Assembly (NCBI GenBank): GCA_937863685.1
Contig: CALMGM010000005.1
Coordinates: 310,001-374,000 of the forward strand
Direction: 5' to 3'
DNA from: an uncultured bacterium
GTDB lineage: Bacteria > Edwardsbacteria > AC1 > EtOH8
DNA length: 64,000 nucleotides
In this document: in pieces, positions 7,901 to 16,854 of the stretch
Layout of the letters: the number at the start of each line of letters is the position of its first letter
Position numbering within the stretch: the first letter of the stretch is position 1
The notes under the pieces: model-generated
Databases searched by the model: none
Seen by the model: only the letters and a program-made list of their open reading frames with translations
Told to the model about the DNA's origin: nothing
Made by a program: the position numbers and the translations under genes

Positions 7901-8114
7901 CCGCGATATTGTCCAATTTTGACAGTTGTTTCCCTATCAATGCCTGTTGGCCGGAAATATGATATACCGGCCATTTCAGGGTACCAGCCAGCCGGTAAAT
8001 ATCGGTTCCCGGAGCAAACTTTACCAGGTACAGGTCTACCGGTGAAGCCAAAGCCGTCACAACCGAAACGACCAGCAACGCCAGGATTAATGATGATAGA
8101 TTTCTCGTCCTCAT
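4971..8114 (-). CDS. Secreted M28-family zinc aminopeptidase with FN3 and C-terminal sorting-type domain
   Basis: Exported metallopeptidase of 1047 residues. Signal peptide about 1-23 (LILALLVVSVVTALAS). The M28 catalytic domain at about 165-435 shows His250 (GGHYDSS), Asp267 (GADDNASG), Glu299-Glu300 (DGEEWGLYG) and Asp327 (LNFDMIG), the expected two-zinc ligands plus base. Three fibronectin type III repeats follow (about 438-705), then a domain of about 220 residues opening VLVIDETNNW whose role is unknown. The tail from about 955 begins LSQNAPNPF and folds as the FlgD-Ig/type-A sorting-like module used for surface secretion in FCB bacteria. SD AAGGAAG precedes ATG. Likely a surface or extracellular scavenger of peptides. 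Confidence 0.88.
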   Translation of the reverse strand: MRTRNLSSLILALLVVSVVTALASPVDLYLVKFAPGTDIYRLAGTLKWPVYHISGQQALIGKQLSKLDNIAVLESNRIYSGPSENLFWVHLKRNSPMPAIKAVYSGKDMLLVESDKVAAAGVKSGRDYMVKNFISQPMIIPSSIVVRNSNLTRDTVVAALTHLIDTAHVRATIDTFQAFNTRSIMASNHDSVAKWIQQKFLDLGIADVQIDSFTDADLNASVDSVVWMKNVVATIPGTKDVNTVYVIGGHYDSSVWPYNPWAPGADDNASGTTAALEAAMVMAANPPAATVKFVAFDGEEWGLYGCDYFASQAQAQGMNIATMLNFDMIGNLGNSNLFNCYSYDGSEVYASISGQCAQWYGLTADTNLTPVYVNDNSSGSDSWSFFTRGYPVTYSEEYLFSPQWHLTNDSTTYMNMRYCTSIIKAGMGLLGTFANYPQKVSGLTVTDVGNGAQLYLQWQPNTASNISGYKIYWGKNSGSYSDSMQITGISDTIGGLSADSLYHIGLSAINDDGKESPLISEITGIPRITPVPPAGLSVTPMIKSINIAWRSGELDLAGYRMYRKIDLGNWDSLNIPLIADTVYIDSVPSESSRYWYRLRAFDTGGNVSPFSDSIDSYTYAPLALSATPIKDGITLSWPFDSTKNIAGYVLYRKINQSTFDSLDIILGPGTSCTDSSLSGINKYYYRLQAFDGFGNLSKMSDSTYGRPITLDQGVLVIDETNNWTSGSWPRDAQQDSFYNYIFSDYKHEQYEYSGNAQKPFLADIVPYSSVVWLGDDNTYFFAYDCVDDIKSYLDAGGKLWFAGWKPTGDIRNNISYPVNFSTGSLIYDEFKISHAELSGTTDSFKTALGLKGYPSITVDTLKYPVTVYGKTMRSIEALTPLAGADTIYSIDMKNDGSLYEGRACAVRDSGKTVFFGFPLYFMDKEQVKLAAQKVMAEFGEPLTGVAGKPETGNRITEFRLSQNAPNPFAKVTTISYQLPRAGQIKLNIYNIAGQLVKTLVTGEQPAGSYTLRWDRKDNNNKQVSAGVYIYRLSTGNNTQSRKMLVLK

Positions 8115-8183
8115 GGGCTTCCTTGTTTTAATGATTATAATATTTAGGGTTGTTATTATTATACATCCTGTTGATAGATAAGT

Positions 8184-9038
8184 CTATCCCCTGCCCATGG
8201 CCCTCAGTTTTGCCACCCTCTGCTCGATCGGAGGATGGGTGGAAAACAGACTCATCAGGCTTTTGCCCGAAAGCGGATTGACGATGAACATATGAGCCGA
8301 AGAAGGATTGGCCTGGATGGGCCGCACCTGAGCCCCCCTCTGCAGTTTCTCCAAGGCATCGGCTAATCCGTAGGGATTTCCGGCTATCTCGGCACCCCCG
8401 GCGTCGGCTTCATACTCCCGGGTGCGTGATATCCACATCTGCACCAGCAGGGCGGCCAAGGGAGCCAGAATGGCCATCAGGATGAATCCGACGGCTCCGC
8501 CGCCACTATCTCGGTCATTGTCCCGCCCGCCGTACCCGCCGGACATGGCGGCCCAGCCAGCCATCCGGGCGATCATAGTGATGGCACCGGCCAAGGTGGC
8601 CACTATCGAGGCGATCAGTATGTCGCGGTGCCGGATATGGGACAATTCGTGGGCAAGCACCCCTTCCATCTCCGTCCGGTTAAGAAGGCCCATTATGCCC
8701 TCGGTCACCGCCACGCTGGCATGGCTGGAATTACGCCCGGTGGCGAAGGCATTGGATGACGATGACGGAATGACAAATATCTTGGGCATGGGTATTCCGG
8801 TCCTGGTGGTCAGACCCCTGACGATTGAGTGCAGTTCCGGAGCCTCGGCCTCGGATACCTGCCTGGCCCGATAGCTCATCAAGGCCAACTTATCGGAGAA
8901 CCAGTAGGCAAAAAGATTCATCCCCCCGGCAAATGCCAGGGCCGTGATCATTCCCTGCCGGCCAGCGAGATACTGTCCGATAAACACCAGAATAATCGTC
9001 AACACGGTCATTAAAAAAATTGTTTTTAGGGTGTTCAC
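8184..9038 (-). CDS. htpX: HtpX family zinc metalloprotease
   Basis: Inner-membrane M48 protease for quality control of misfolded membrane proteins. Two hydrophobic helices near the N-terminus (about 6-48), zinc motif HELSH (130-134), further hydrophobic segments at about 140-200, and the third ligand Glu in REYEADAGG. 284 residues is standard. The start is GTG at 9038 with GGAGG nine bases upstream. A glycine-rich cytoplasmic loop (SGGYGGRDNDRDSGGG) is present, as in several HtpX proteins. Confidence 0.93.
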   Translation of the reverse strand: MNTLKTIFLMTVLTIILVFIGQYLAGRQGMITALAFAGGMNLFAYWFSDKLALMSYRARQVSEAEAPELHSIVRGLTTRTGIPMPKIFVIPSSSSNAFATGRNSSHASVAVTEGIMGLLNRTEMEGVLAHELSHIRHRDILIASIVATLAGAITMIARMAGWAAMSGGYGGRDNDRDSGGGAVGFILMAILAPLAALLVQMWISRTREYEADAGGAEIAGNPYGLADALEKLQRGAQVRPIQANPSSAHMFIVNPLSGKSLMSLFSTHPPIEQRVAKLRAMGRG

Positions 9039-9062
9039 AAAATGAAGCCTCCGATACAGAAT

Positions 9063-9419
9063 TCATTTATCGAGGAATCTGGCTATATTTTCCTTCAGTT
9101 CGTCAAGGTTGCTCGATTTTACGATATAGGCATCGGCCAGCCAGGAGGAGAAATCCGTCTTATATGCCGGGTAGGCGGTATTTATGATGATGGGTATCTT
9201 GCGGTTGGTCTCCCTCATCCAGCGTAGCATCTCCAGTCCGCCATCTTGAGCGGTAAGCTTAAGATCCAGGATCACCAGGTCCACCTGATTCTGGGAGAAC
9301 TCCTTCTTGGCCTCATCCAGGGTCGCTGCGCAGATGACTTTATACCCTGAAGCTGCAAGATCCTGCTGGTATAGAATACGGATATTCTCCTCGTCGTCGA
9401 TCACTAAAATAATCTTCAT
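9063..9419 (-). CDS. Single-domain response regulator (receiver only)
   Basis: 118-residue CheY-like receiver. Acidic pair Asp8-Asp9, phospho-acceptor Asp52 in VILDLKL, Thr81 and Lys101 in the expected places, and no output domain. I prefer the ATG at 9419 over one six codons earlier because GGAGG (9425-9429) sits at the right distance. It lies directly downstream of the histidine kinase at 9459, so the two probably form a two-component pair whose output is by protein contact rather than DNA binding. Confidence 0.92.
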   Translation of the reverse strand: MKIILVIDDEENIRILYQQDLAASGYKVICAATLDEAKKEFSQNQVDLVILDLKLTAQDGGLEMLRWMRETNRKIPIIINTAYPAYKTDFSSWLADAYIVKSSNLDELKENIARFLDK

Positions 9420-9458
9420 GGTGGCCTCCGGCATCAAAAGTTATTATTATACCTTTGG

Positions 9459-11084
9459 TTATATCAGAGGGATGCTGATGGTGAAGGCAATCCCGCCTTC
9501 AAGCCGAGGTTCGGCTATGATCTTTCCTCGATGGCTGGTTATGATCTTTTTGCTCACCGCCAGACCTATTCCGCTGCCGCCGTTCTTGGTGGTGAACCGG
9601 GGCTCGAATATCCTGTCCAAATGATCTCCGGGGATCCCGATCCCTGTATCGGAGATCATTATCTCAATATTGTTGGGTTCGGTTCTTCTGGTTTCGATCT
9701 GCAGCAGGCCGCCGGATGGCATGGCGTGAATGGCGTTTTTGAATATGTTGAAAAAGACCTGTGGCAGCTGCAGTTTATCCAGCCAAACCTGATGTTCCGG
9801 GCAGTTATAAAGTGCTTCTATTTTGATCTTCTTTTCGTTGAATTCCGGCAGCAGCAGTTTAAGACAATCGTCAAGGATCACATTGATATCGGCCTGAACC
9901 AGCTCCGGTTCCTTGAAGCGGGCCATCTCCAGGGTCTCGGAAAGTACTGCCTCCAAACGTTCGATCTCCGAGCTTATTATCCTCAACTGTTTTTCAAAAG
10001 GATGGCTGTCCGGTTGCTGTTTGATCATTGAATTTATGAAACCGCCGATGGATACCAACGGCGTTCTCATTTCATGGGCCAGGGTGGTGGCAATCTCGCC
10101 GATGGAAGCCATTTTTTCGGCTTTTATCAGCCGGTCCTGACTCTCCCTCAATTCATTCATCTTCATCTGCAGCTGCTTGTAGAGCCTGGCGTTGCGGATG
10201 GCGCTGGCTGCCTGCCCGGCAAATATCTCCAGCAGGGTCAGGTCGCCTTGAAGTATGGGCTCACGAGTGATCGAGTTATCCGCCATTAACACTCCCAAGG
10301 GTTCGTTCTCAGCTATCAGGGGGACGATCACAAAATTGCTGACCCTGAGGACAGCGGCAAAGGTCTGCGCCCCGGGCGTGGCATAGGCATCGATCACCAA
10401 AAAGGACTTCCTTTGGTTGATGGCCCGAATGGCGACATTATCGCAATCATCCACCGGCACCTTTATCGCCCGGACCAGCCGGTTGACATATTCGTTGCCG
10501 TCAATTTCATGATGAGGCCTCATGGCCAGCTCCTTGAAACTGGCGGGGCTGTTCTTGAGTTCGTCCCAGATCTTGGCCGCCTCGTCCGGCCCGGTAGGGC
10601 CGACCGCCATCGCCCCCACCAAGGTTTTGCGGCTATCATCCAGCATCAGCAAAAAAGCGCGGTTAAGCCTCAGTGCCTCGGCGGCCGTGACCCCGGTCAA
10701 GATTATATGCAGGATCTGTTCCATATCCAATGTGGCCTGCAGGGCCTTGGTCACTTCATTGAGCATGGCCAGATTCTGGATATTCTCTGTCAGGGCTTGA
10801 TTGGATCTTACCATCTCATCGTGGAAAGATCCCATTTCTTCCAGCAGTTTTAACAGCGTATCCGACATCAGGTGGTCATCCGCTCTGCGGCCAGTGCCTC
10901 TTTCGATGATATCCCGAAAGTGCTTACATTCGCGGCAGTGCCGGTAAAGCCGGTTGCGTAATGACAGATACTGGCCGTCAAAGCCCGGCCGGGATTCACT
11001 GAGCCAGCAATGTTTGCCTCCCCTGCGGCGGACCGGACATTCTTTCTGCTGACAATTTCTGTCTTCCCAGCACTTGGTACTCAT
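9459..11084 (-). CDS. Cytosolic sensor histidine kinase with Cys-rich N-terminus and GAF domain
   Basis: 541 residues, no membrane helices. The N-terminus has a spaced Cys set (C5, C11, C16, C26, C50, C53), the CWE..C...CP type seen in some redox- or metal-sensing kinases. A GAF-like domain at about 105-300 follows, then a short coiled coil. The HisKA helix has phospho-acceptor His337 in LAHEMRTPL. The ATP-binding domain shows the N-box (NIFKNAIHAMPSGG), G1 (SDTGIGIPG) and G2 (GGSGIGLAVS). The downstream receiver at 9063 is the likely partner. The ligand is unknown; the Cys cluster hints at metal or redox input (inference). Confidence 0.88.
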   Translation of the reverse strand: MSTKCWEDRNCQQKECPVRRRGGKHCWLSESRPGFDGQYLSLRNRLYRHCRECKHFRDIIERGTGRRADDHLMSDTLLKLLEEMGSFHDEMVRSNQALTENIQNLAMLNEVTKALQATLDMEQILHIILTGVTAAEALRLNRAFLLMLDDSRKTLVGAMAVGPTGPDEAAKIWDELKNSPASFKELAMRPHHEIDGNEYVNRLVRAIKVPVDDCDNVAIRAINQRKSFLVIDAYATPGAQTFAAVLRVSNFVIVPLIAENEPLGVLMADNSITREPILQGDLTLLEIFAGQAASAIRNARLYKQLQMKMNELRESQDRLIKAEKMASIGEIATTLAHEMRTPLVSIGGFINSMIKQQPDSHPFEKQLRIISSEIERLEAVLSETLEMARFKEPELVQADINVILDDCLKLLLPEFNEKKIKIEALYNCPEHQVWLDKLQLPQVFFNIFKNAIHAMPSGGLLQIETRRTEPNNIEIMISDTGIGIPGDHLDRIFEPRFTTKNGGSGIGLAVSKKIITSHRGKIIAEPRLEGGIAFTISIPLI

Positions 11085-11106
11085 GAGGGTGAGAATAATA
11101 TTGGTT

Positions 11107-12069
11107 TTAGCTGACTTTTATTATCCGGTCCGGGGGGCCGCCGCCGGTATCGTCCAACTCCTGATGCCAACCGTTATCCAAGCCGTATCCTTCCACCCAG
11201 GCCAGGGCCTGCCTGTATTCTTCCTGGCTGATAGGCCTCCCCAGTTCGTTGCCTTGGTTTGCCTTATGGGCCGGAAAGAACTGAGACATAAGGGACAGAT
11301 GAACATGAGGAGATATTTGGGTTGATAGAAATTTTAAGGCATCCTTCGTTTGCGATAGCCCATTTGGCAACACCAGATGTCTTACCAGCATGCCTTTAAA
11401 TGCGATTCCTCCGTCATCCACCTTTAGTTCGCCCACCTGCCGCCACATTTCCCGCAACGCCGCTTTATTAACCGCCGGATAATTCCCTGCTCCGGAATAT
11501 CTCTCCGCTGCCCCGGGGTCGGTATATCTGATATCCGGCATATAAATATCGACACTGCCCTCCAGCAACTTTAGGGTGTCCAGAGAGTCATATCCGCTGG
11601 TGTTATAGACCAATGGCAGATTGAAACCATGCGGGATGGCTATCTCCAGGGCCATCAAGATCTGGGCAGCCATATGTGATGGTGTCACCAAATTGATGTT
11701 GTGACACCCTCTCTCCTGAAGCTCCAGCATCATCCCGGCCAGCCTTTCGCAAGAAACCTCCCGCCCCTGTCCCTGCTGGCTAATCGGCCAATTCTGGCAG
11801 TAGCAGCAGGCCAGGTTGCAATGGCTGAAGAAGATCGTACCCGAGCCGCGTGTCCCCGATATAGGCGGTTCCTCTCCGTGATGGACGTTATAGCTGGAAA
11901 TCTTTGGCAGAAAACCGGATCGGCAGAAGCCGAGATGACCCTGCAAACGATTGACCATACATTTGCGGGGGCAGAGGACACATGAATCCATGGACTCATG
12001 GGCCATCCTGCTTCTTTTCTGCAGCCGACCGGTTTTGAAAAGCCCAATATAGCCCGGTTTATAATCCAT
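11107..12069 (-). CDS. Radical SAM protein, pyruvate formate-lyase activase-like
   Basis: 320 residues. The radical SAM cluster motif is C84-N-L-A-C88-C-Y-C91 (HCNLACCYCQNW), i.e. CX3CX2C. An extra N-terminal Cys set (C30, C33, C37, C49 in the CVLCPRKC region) matches the subgroup annotated as PflA-like/COG1313 proteins, whose substrate is not settled. No glycyl-radical enzyme gene is nearby, so a true PFL-activating role is doubtful. An alternative in-frame ATG lies 21 codons in. No strong SD was found for either. Confidence 0.82.
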   Translation of the reverse strand: MDYKPGYIGLFKTGRLQKRSRMAHESMDSCVLCPRKCMVNRLQGHLGFCRSGFLPKISSYNVHHGEEPPISGTRGSGTIFFSHCNLACCYCQNWPISQQGQGREVSCERLAGMMLELQERGCHNINLVTPSHMAAQILMALEIAIPHGFNLPLVYNTSGYDSLDTLKLLEGSVDIYMPDIRYTDPGAAERYSGAGNYPAVNKAALREMWRQVGELKVDDGGIAFKGMLVRHLVLPNGLSQTKDALKFLSTQISPHVHLSLMSQFFPAHKANQGNELGRPISQEEYRQALAWVEGYGLDNGWHQELDDTGGGPPDRIIKVS

Positions 12070-12121
12070 CTGAAAATATAATGTTTCTCAACGCTTTTAA
12101 GTGGCACAAGACAACCGCAGG

Positions 12122-14266
12122 TTATAGGAATTCCACAAAGCCGGCCATCACTTTTTTCCTGACCCCTCCCTGAAAGACAATGGAAAGCTTGATCTCATCT
12201 CCCTCTCCCTCGGAATCCACCACCTGACCCGGGCCCCAGATCTCATGATGCACCCGCTTGCCCTTGAGATTTTTTACTGGAACCGCGTCTGGCTCATCAC
12301 GGAATACCACGTTAACATCGCCGATGTATTTTTCGCCCCTGGGCGTATTGCAATCCAAATTATCCCTAGGCAGCTCGGCAATGAAGCGGGAGGGTGAGGA
12401 CTGCATCAGCCCGCCGAAGCGCCGGCGTGACATGGCATGGCAAAGCGTCAGTTTATTCTGAGCTCTGGTGATGGCCACGTAGAGCAGCCTCCGCTCCTCC
12501 TCCAACTCTTCCCGGGTGTCGAAAGAAGCGCTGTGCGGCAACAGACCCTCTTCAAGCCCGGTGATGAACACGCAGGAGAACTCCAGTCCCTTGGCATTGT
12601 GAATGGTCATCAGGGTCACTGCCTCGGCGGAATCGTTCCAGCGGTCGATATCGGCTACCAGGGATACTTCTGCCAGAAAAGCCGACAAGCTCTTGTCCTC
12701 CGAGCGCTCACAGAATTCGTTGGCGGCCGAGGCCAGCTCTTGAACATTCTCGGTCCGGCTGTCGGCCTCGATCTTATCCAGATACTGGCTGCCGATGAAT
12801 TTTATATAACCCGATTGTTCGATGACATTTGTAATCATCTCCTGGGCATTCAAGGAATCTTTTAAGGCTATCAGCTTTTCCAAATCGCTTACGAACCCGC
12901 TGACAGCCGATTTTATGCCCGGCCCCAGTCCGGGCACCTGGTCGTTTCCCTTAAGGGCATGGAACAGGGAACTATCCCTCTCGGCAGCATAGGATTCAAC
13001 CCTGGCCAGGCTGGTATCGCCGATGCCCCGGGGTGGAAGGTTGATGATCCTTTTAAGGCTGACGGCGTCTGCCGGGTTGACCACCACCCGCAGATAGGCC
13101 AGGATATCCTTGATCTCCTTGCGTTCGTAGAATTTCAGCCCGCCCACTATCAGATAGGGAACTGCCGCACGCCGCAAAGAATCCTCCAGGGCCCGGCTCT
13201 GGGCGTTGGTGCGGTAAAGTATCACGCAGTTCTTCAAAGCGTCCTTGCTCCCATATTCCCTGACGGCCCGGCAGATCTTTTCGGCTTCGTCCTGTTCGTC
13301 CCAGGCGCACCACAACGAGATCTTCTCCCCGCGGGGATTGTCGGTCCACAACTCCTTGCCTTTGCGGCCGACGTTATTCTTTACCACCTCGTTGGCGCAT
13401 TCCAGAATGACCCCGGTGGACCGGTAATTCTGTTCCAAACGAACGACCTTGGCCTCGGGAAAGTCCTTTTCGAACTCCAATATATTACGGATATCAGCCC
13501 CCCTGAATCCGTAGATCGACTGGTCGTCATCGCCCACCACGCACAGCTGCCGGTGTTTCTGGGACAACAGTTTTACCAGCATATACTGGGCGTGGTTGGT
13601 GTCCTGGTACTCATCCACCAGGATGTGTTTGAATTTTTGGCTGTAATCGGCCAGGATCTTTTGGCTCTGGGACAGTATCTTTACGGTGTTGAATATCAGA
13701 TCGTCAAAATCCATGGCTTGGCTCTTAAGCAATTCCTTCTGGTAGAGGTGGTAGACCTTAGCCACTTCTTTTTCGAAGAAATCATACGCCATCTTCTGGT
13801 ATTCATCCGGCCCCACCAGGCTGTCTTTGGAGCTGGAGATGCGCGATATCACCGCTTTTACAGGTACTTTGCGCTCCGGAATGTCCAGATCCTTCATGAC
13901 CTTTTTCATCAGGGCCAGTTTGTCGTTCTCATCGTAAATGGTGTAATCGCGCTGGTATCCCAGAAGATAGCCATCCTTACGAAGCAGCCTGGCGCAGACT
14001 GAATGGAACGTTCCCACCCACAAACCATCCACCTTCCGGTCCAGCAGCCGGGCCACCCGGGTTTTCATTTCGCCGGCCGCCTTGTTGGTAAAAGTCACCG
14101 CCAGAATATCCCGGGGGTCGCAGTTCCCCTTATCCACCAGATAAGCCAATCGGTAGGTCAGCACCCGGGTCTTGCCGGAGCCGGCCCCGGCCAGTATCAG
14201 GAGCGGCCCGTTGCGATAGGTTACCGCCTCTTTTTGTTCGGGATTGAGTTTATTAAGAATGTCCAT
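12122..14266 (-). CDS. pcrA: UvrD/PcrA-type superfamily 1A DNA helicase
   Basis: 3'-5' DNA helicase for repair and removal of recombination intermediates. 714 residues with the full set of SF1A motifs: Q-motif (LNPEQKEAV), Walker A GAGSGKT near residue 30, VTFTNKAAGEMK (Ia), VDEYQDTN (II), VGDDDQSIYGFRGA (III), LEQNYRS (IV), TIHNAKGLEF (V) and VAITRAQ (VI). The short C-terminal Tudor-like tail contains VHHEIWGPGQVVDSEGEG, typical of PcrA/UvrD. The ATG at 14266 is chosen over an adjacent TTG at 14269. Confidence 0.93.
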   Translation of the reverse strand: MDILNKLNPEQKEAVTYRNGPLLILAGAGSGKTRVLTYRLAYLVDKGNCDPRDILAVTFTNKAAGEMKTRVARLLDRKVDGLWVGTFHSVCARLLRKDGYLLGYQRDYTIYDENDKLALMKKVMKDLDIPERKVPVKAVISRISSSKDSLVGPDEYQKMAYDFFEKEVAKVYHLYQKELLKSQAMDFDDLIFNTVKILSQSQKILADYSQKFKHILVDEYQDTNHAQYMLVKLLSQKHRQLCVVGDDDQSIYGFRGADIRNILEFEKDFPEAKVVRLEQNYRSTGVILECANEVVKNNVGRKGKELWTDNPRGEKISLWCAWDEQDEAEKICRAVREYGSKDALKNCVILYRTNAQSRALEDSLRRAAVPYLIVGGLKFYERKEIKDILAYLRVVVNPADAVSLKRIINLPPRGIGDTSLARVESYAAERDSSLFHALKGNDQVPGLGPGIKSAVSGFVSDLEKLIALKDSLNAQEMITNVIEQSGYIKFIGSQYLDKIEADSRTENVQELASAANEFCERSEDKSLSAFLAEVSLVADIDRWNDSAEAVTLMTIHNAKGLEFSCVFITGLEEGLLPHSASFDTREELEEERRLLYVAITRAQNKLTLCHAMSRRRFGGLMQSSPSRFIAELPRDNLDCNTPRGEKYIGDVNVVFRDEPDAVPVKNLKGKRVHHEIWGPGQVVDSEGEGDEIKLSIVFQGGVRKKVMAGFVEFL

Positions 14267-14317
14267 CAATTTTTTTCCGTGATGATAGTTTTTCTGGCCT
14301 CAGCGCTTTTAAAATGC

Positions 14318-15163
14318 TTATTTCCCTTCATGCAGGCTGGCTAATGGCACCTCCAGGATAATTTCCACTTCACTGTCGCTGACATAACGTGTGGACCGCA
14401 CCTGACTGCCAGGGATGGCTGCAGATCCTCCGGATAGTGATATCTTTTTCAGGGCCACCGCCAGCTTTTTATAGGCATCCACCTTGGCCAGTCTTAGGGC
14501 CGTAAGCTTTGGCAGTGCCTCGTACCCCGGGGCGTCTATCCTGGTTTTACTCCGCCCTATTCCCCTAACCAGTATAAAATTTCCCTCAATCCAAACGTCC
14601 TTCGAGGTAGTTATGTCCGGGATCAGACTCTCGCTGGTGCTGTACTCTAAATCTATTTGCTCGATAATGAACCTTCCGTCGTTGATAAAGGGAACGCCCC
14701 CGTCGGCAAATAAAAGGATCTTGAACATATTCTTGGGGCCCAGATAGTCTATCCGCCCGTCGTTCGAGGTGGTATACAGGTGCTTGGGGCTGTGCGATTC
14801 CCACAAACCGTTGCCGTTGGCTGCCTCCCATAATCTCCAGTGGGGGTCCAGCTTGATGTTTCGAATGGAAAGGCCATCGAAGGCCGTACCGTAATTGTAT
14901 ACGTATATTTTGAGACGTTTTTTATTCAGGTTCCTGAAGTTCAATTTAGCCCTTATCCGGTCGGCCGAAGCCGGAAGCTGAAACTGATAGACTGCCGCAC
15001 CATGTGAGAAGAAACCTTTCAGCACAGCATGGTCCCCGGAAACGCTGGTCTGGCGTGATTCTTCGGAAAAATTTTTGCCGGCGCTGTTTGTGATATTTTG
15101 GGCCGCAGCTATCGAAAAAAGCAACGTCATCCCAAGAAAAACATTTATATAACTTTTGAACAT
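14318..15163 (-). CDS. Secreted protein with LPP20-like C-terminal region
   Basis: 281 residues with signal peptide FLGMTLLFSIAAAQ. The first two thirds looks like an all-beta domain without a recognised family. The C-terminus (LTALRLAKVDAYKKLAVALK, then VRSTRYVSDSEVEIILEVPL) resembles the LPP20/FlgT-N type of envelope domain, in which an Ala-rich helix is followed by a beta hairpin. ATG at 15163 is used because AGGAGG stands five bases before it. A good promoter lies at 15190-15218. It is probably periplasmic or surface associated; no function is assigned. Confidence 0.75.
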   Translation of the reverse strand: MFKSYINVFLGMTLLFSIAAAQNITNSAGKNFSEESRQTSVSGDHAVLKGFFSHGAAVYQFQLPASADRIRAKLNFRNLNKKRLKIYVYNYGTAFDGLSIRNIKLDPHWRLWEAANGNGLWESHSPKHLYTTSNDGRIDYLGPKNMFKILLFADGGVPFINDGRFIIEQIDLEYSTSESLIPDITTSKDVWIEGNFILVRGIGRSKTRIDAPGYEALPKLTALRLAKVDAYKKLAVALKKISLSGGSAAIPGSQVRSTRYVSDSEVEIILEVPLASLHEGK

Positions 15164-15189
15164 ACTTCCTCCTTGATGATTTACATATA

Positions 15190-15218
15190 ATAATAGCACC
15201 GTAATTTCATGCTGTCAA
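15190..15218 (-). promoter_or_regulatory. Promoter of the secreted protein gene at 14318
   Basis: Minus strand TTGACA (15213-15218), 17-nt spacer, TATTAT (15190-15195). It gives a 5' UTR of about 20 nt. Confidence 0.65.
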
Positions 15219-15257
15219 CGGGATTATTATATGCAATATTTTAGTTGTTTATTTTGC

Positions 15258-15286
15258 TTGACTTGTGGTATTTCCCCTGATATTAT
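15258..15286 (+). promoter_or_regulatory. Promoter of the sigma-54 activator gene
   Basis: TTGACT (15258-15263), 17-nt spacer, TATTAT (15281-15286), about 58 nt before the ATG. So the activator itself appears to be made by the housekeeping sigma factor. Confidence 0.65.
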
Positions 15287-15350
15287 TAAAAAGTGCAACC
15301 GGTGTGTTATAAAATACAATCATACTTAGTTCTTATCAAGGAGAACTGAA

Positions 15351-16853
15351 ATGGAAAATATTCCCGAGACAAACAACGATTTTGAGTTTCTTTATTCCCT
15401 TAGCAAAGCGCTGTCATCAACACTAGACCAGCCCCAGCTGTTGGATATGATAATCGAGGCAGCTAAAGCTCTGACCTTGGCCGAGGCCAGCTCTTTGCTG
15501 CTGCTGGATGAAAATACCCAAAGGCTTCATTTCGCCCATGCCACCGGACAGGTTTCGGAGGAATTGAAAAAGCTTTCGGTTCCTATGGGCCAGGGTATCG
15601 CCGGCTGGGTTGCACGGGAGAAAAAGCCCCAGATAGTGAATCAGACAGATAAGGACGAACGCTGGTACAAGGGAATTGACGAAAAGACCAAATTCAACAC
15701 TCGCTCTCTGCTTTGCGTCCCGCTGGTGCTGGACGATAAAACGGTCGGGGTCATCGAAGTGTTGAACAAGCAGGAGGGGCAGTTTTTTGACCAGCGGGAC
15801 CAGGACCTTCTGTTGAAAGTGGCTGAGATGGCGGCCCGGGTGCTGGAGAATGCCGATAAATATCACAAGCTTCAGACAGAGAACCTCCAGCTCAAGGATG
15901 ATATTGCCAGCCGTTACACTATAATCGGGGAAAGCCCTTCGATCCAGGAGGTGCTGGGACTGGCACAGAAGGTAGCCCTAAGCAATACCACGGTTTTGTT
16001 ACAAGGCGAGAATGGCACCGGAAAGGAACTGCTGGCAAGGTATATCCACAACCAAAGCCCCCGCCGCGACAAGGCTTTTATAGCAGTCAACTGTGCCGCC
16101 ATCCCATTAGAGCTTCTGGAATCGGAGCTTTTCGGTCACGAGAAAGGTTCATTCACCGGGGCCATCAATCTAAGACGGGGCCGGTTCGAACTGGCCCACC
16201 AAGGCACCATCTTTCTGGACGAGGTGGGGGACCTGCCGCTGGCGGTCCAGGCCAAAATCCTGAGAGTGTTACAGGAACGGGAGTTCGAGCGATTGGGAGG
16301 CAGCGAGACCATCAAGGTAGATGTCCGGATTGTAGGAGCCACCAACCACGATCTGGTCCAGCAGGTCCGGGAAAACAGGTTCCGGGAGGACCTGTATTAC
16401 CGCTTGAACGTTTTCCAGATATTCCTGCCGCCATTGAGGCAGAGGCGTGAAGACATTCCGGTTCTGGCCGATCACTTTCTGAAATATTTCTGCCACGAGA
16501 CCAAAAAGAATATTGGCGGATTCTCTGCCGATGTGATCAGCTCCATGCTGGAATATAATTGGCCGGGGAATATCCGGGAATTGCAGAATGTCATCGAACG
16601 GGCGGTAGTGATATCTTCAAGCAAGGTTATCGACAATATAATGCTCCAGGATATCAAAGTGGGAAACAAAAATGACCTTGACCTGCCAGCCAACCTTGCT
16701 TGGGATGAGGCCCAAAAGATCTTCAAAAAGGAATACTTGGTAAAGGCGCTGAATGCCAATAGCTGGAATCAACGGAAAACTGCCTTAGCCTTGAAAATAC
16801 AACCCACTTATTTATCAAGGCTTATAAAAGAATTAAATATATCCAAGTTGTAG
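15351..16853 (+). CDS. GAF-domain sigma-54-dependent transcriptional activator
   Basis: Enhancer-binding protein of 500 residues. A GAF sensor domain occupies about 25-165. The AAA+ domain (about 190-420) has Walker A GENGTGKE (219-226), the sigma-54 contact loop GSFTGA (266-271) and Walker B GTIFLDEVGDL (285-295). A Fis-type helix-turn-helix is at about 462-498 (NQRKTALALKIQPTYLSRLI). SD AAGGAGA precedes ATG. No receiver domain is present, so activity is presumably set by a small ligand bound to GAF (inference). The adjacent consensus -24/-12 promoter at 16965 makes the downstream operon its probable target. Confidence 0.93.
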   Translation: MENIPETNNDFEFLYSLSKALSSTLDQPQLLDMIIEAAKALTLAEASSLLLLDENTQRLHFAHATGQVSEELKKLSVPMGQGIAGWVAREKKPQIVNQTDKDERWYKGIDEKTKFNTRSLLCVPLVLDDKTVGVIEVLNKQEGQFFDQRDQDLLLKVAEMAARVLENADKYHKLQTENLQLKDDIASRYTIIGESPSIQEVLGLAQKVALSNTTVLLQGENGTGKELLARYIHNQSPRRDKAFIAVNCAAIPLELLESELFGHEKGSFTGAINLRRGRFELAHQGTIFLDEVGDLPLAVQAKILRVLQEREFERLGGSETIKVDVRIVGATNHDLVQQVRENRFREDLYYRLNVFQIFLPPLRQRREDIPVLADHFLKYFCHETKKNIGGFSADVISSMLEYNWPGNIRELQNVIERAVVISSSKVIDNIMLQDIKVGNKNDLDLPANLAWDEAQKIFKKEYLVKALNANSWNQRKTALALKIQPTYLSRLIKELNISKL

Positions 16854-16854
16854 T

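Noticed and set aside
11107-12069. Radical SAM protein as the maturase of the peptide precursors
   Set aside because: It is 10 kb from the precursors, lacks a SPASM-type C-terminal Cys domain or RRE, and matches the PflA-like COG1313 group instead.
12959-14002. 347-codon plus-strand frame opposite the helicase gene
   Set aside because: Shadow of the UvrD/PcrA gene; the protein on the minus strand has all helicase motifs and this one none.
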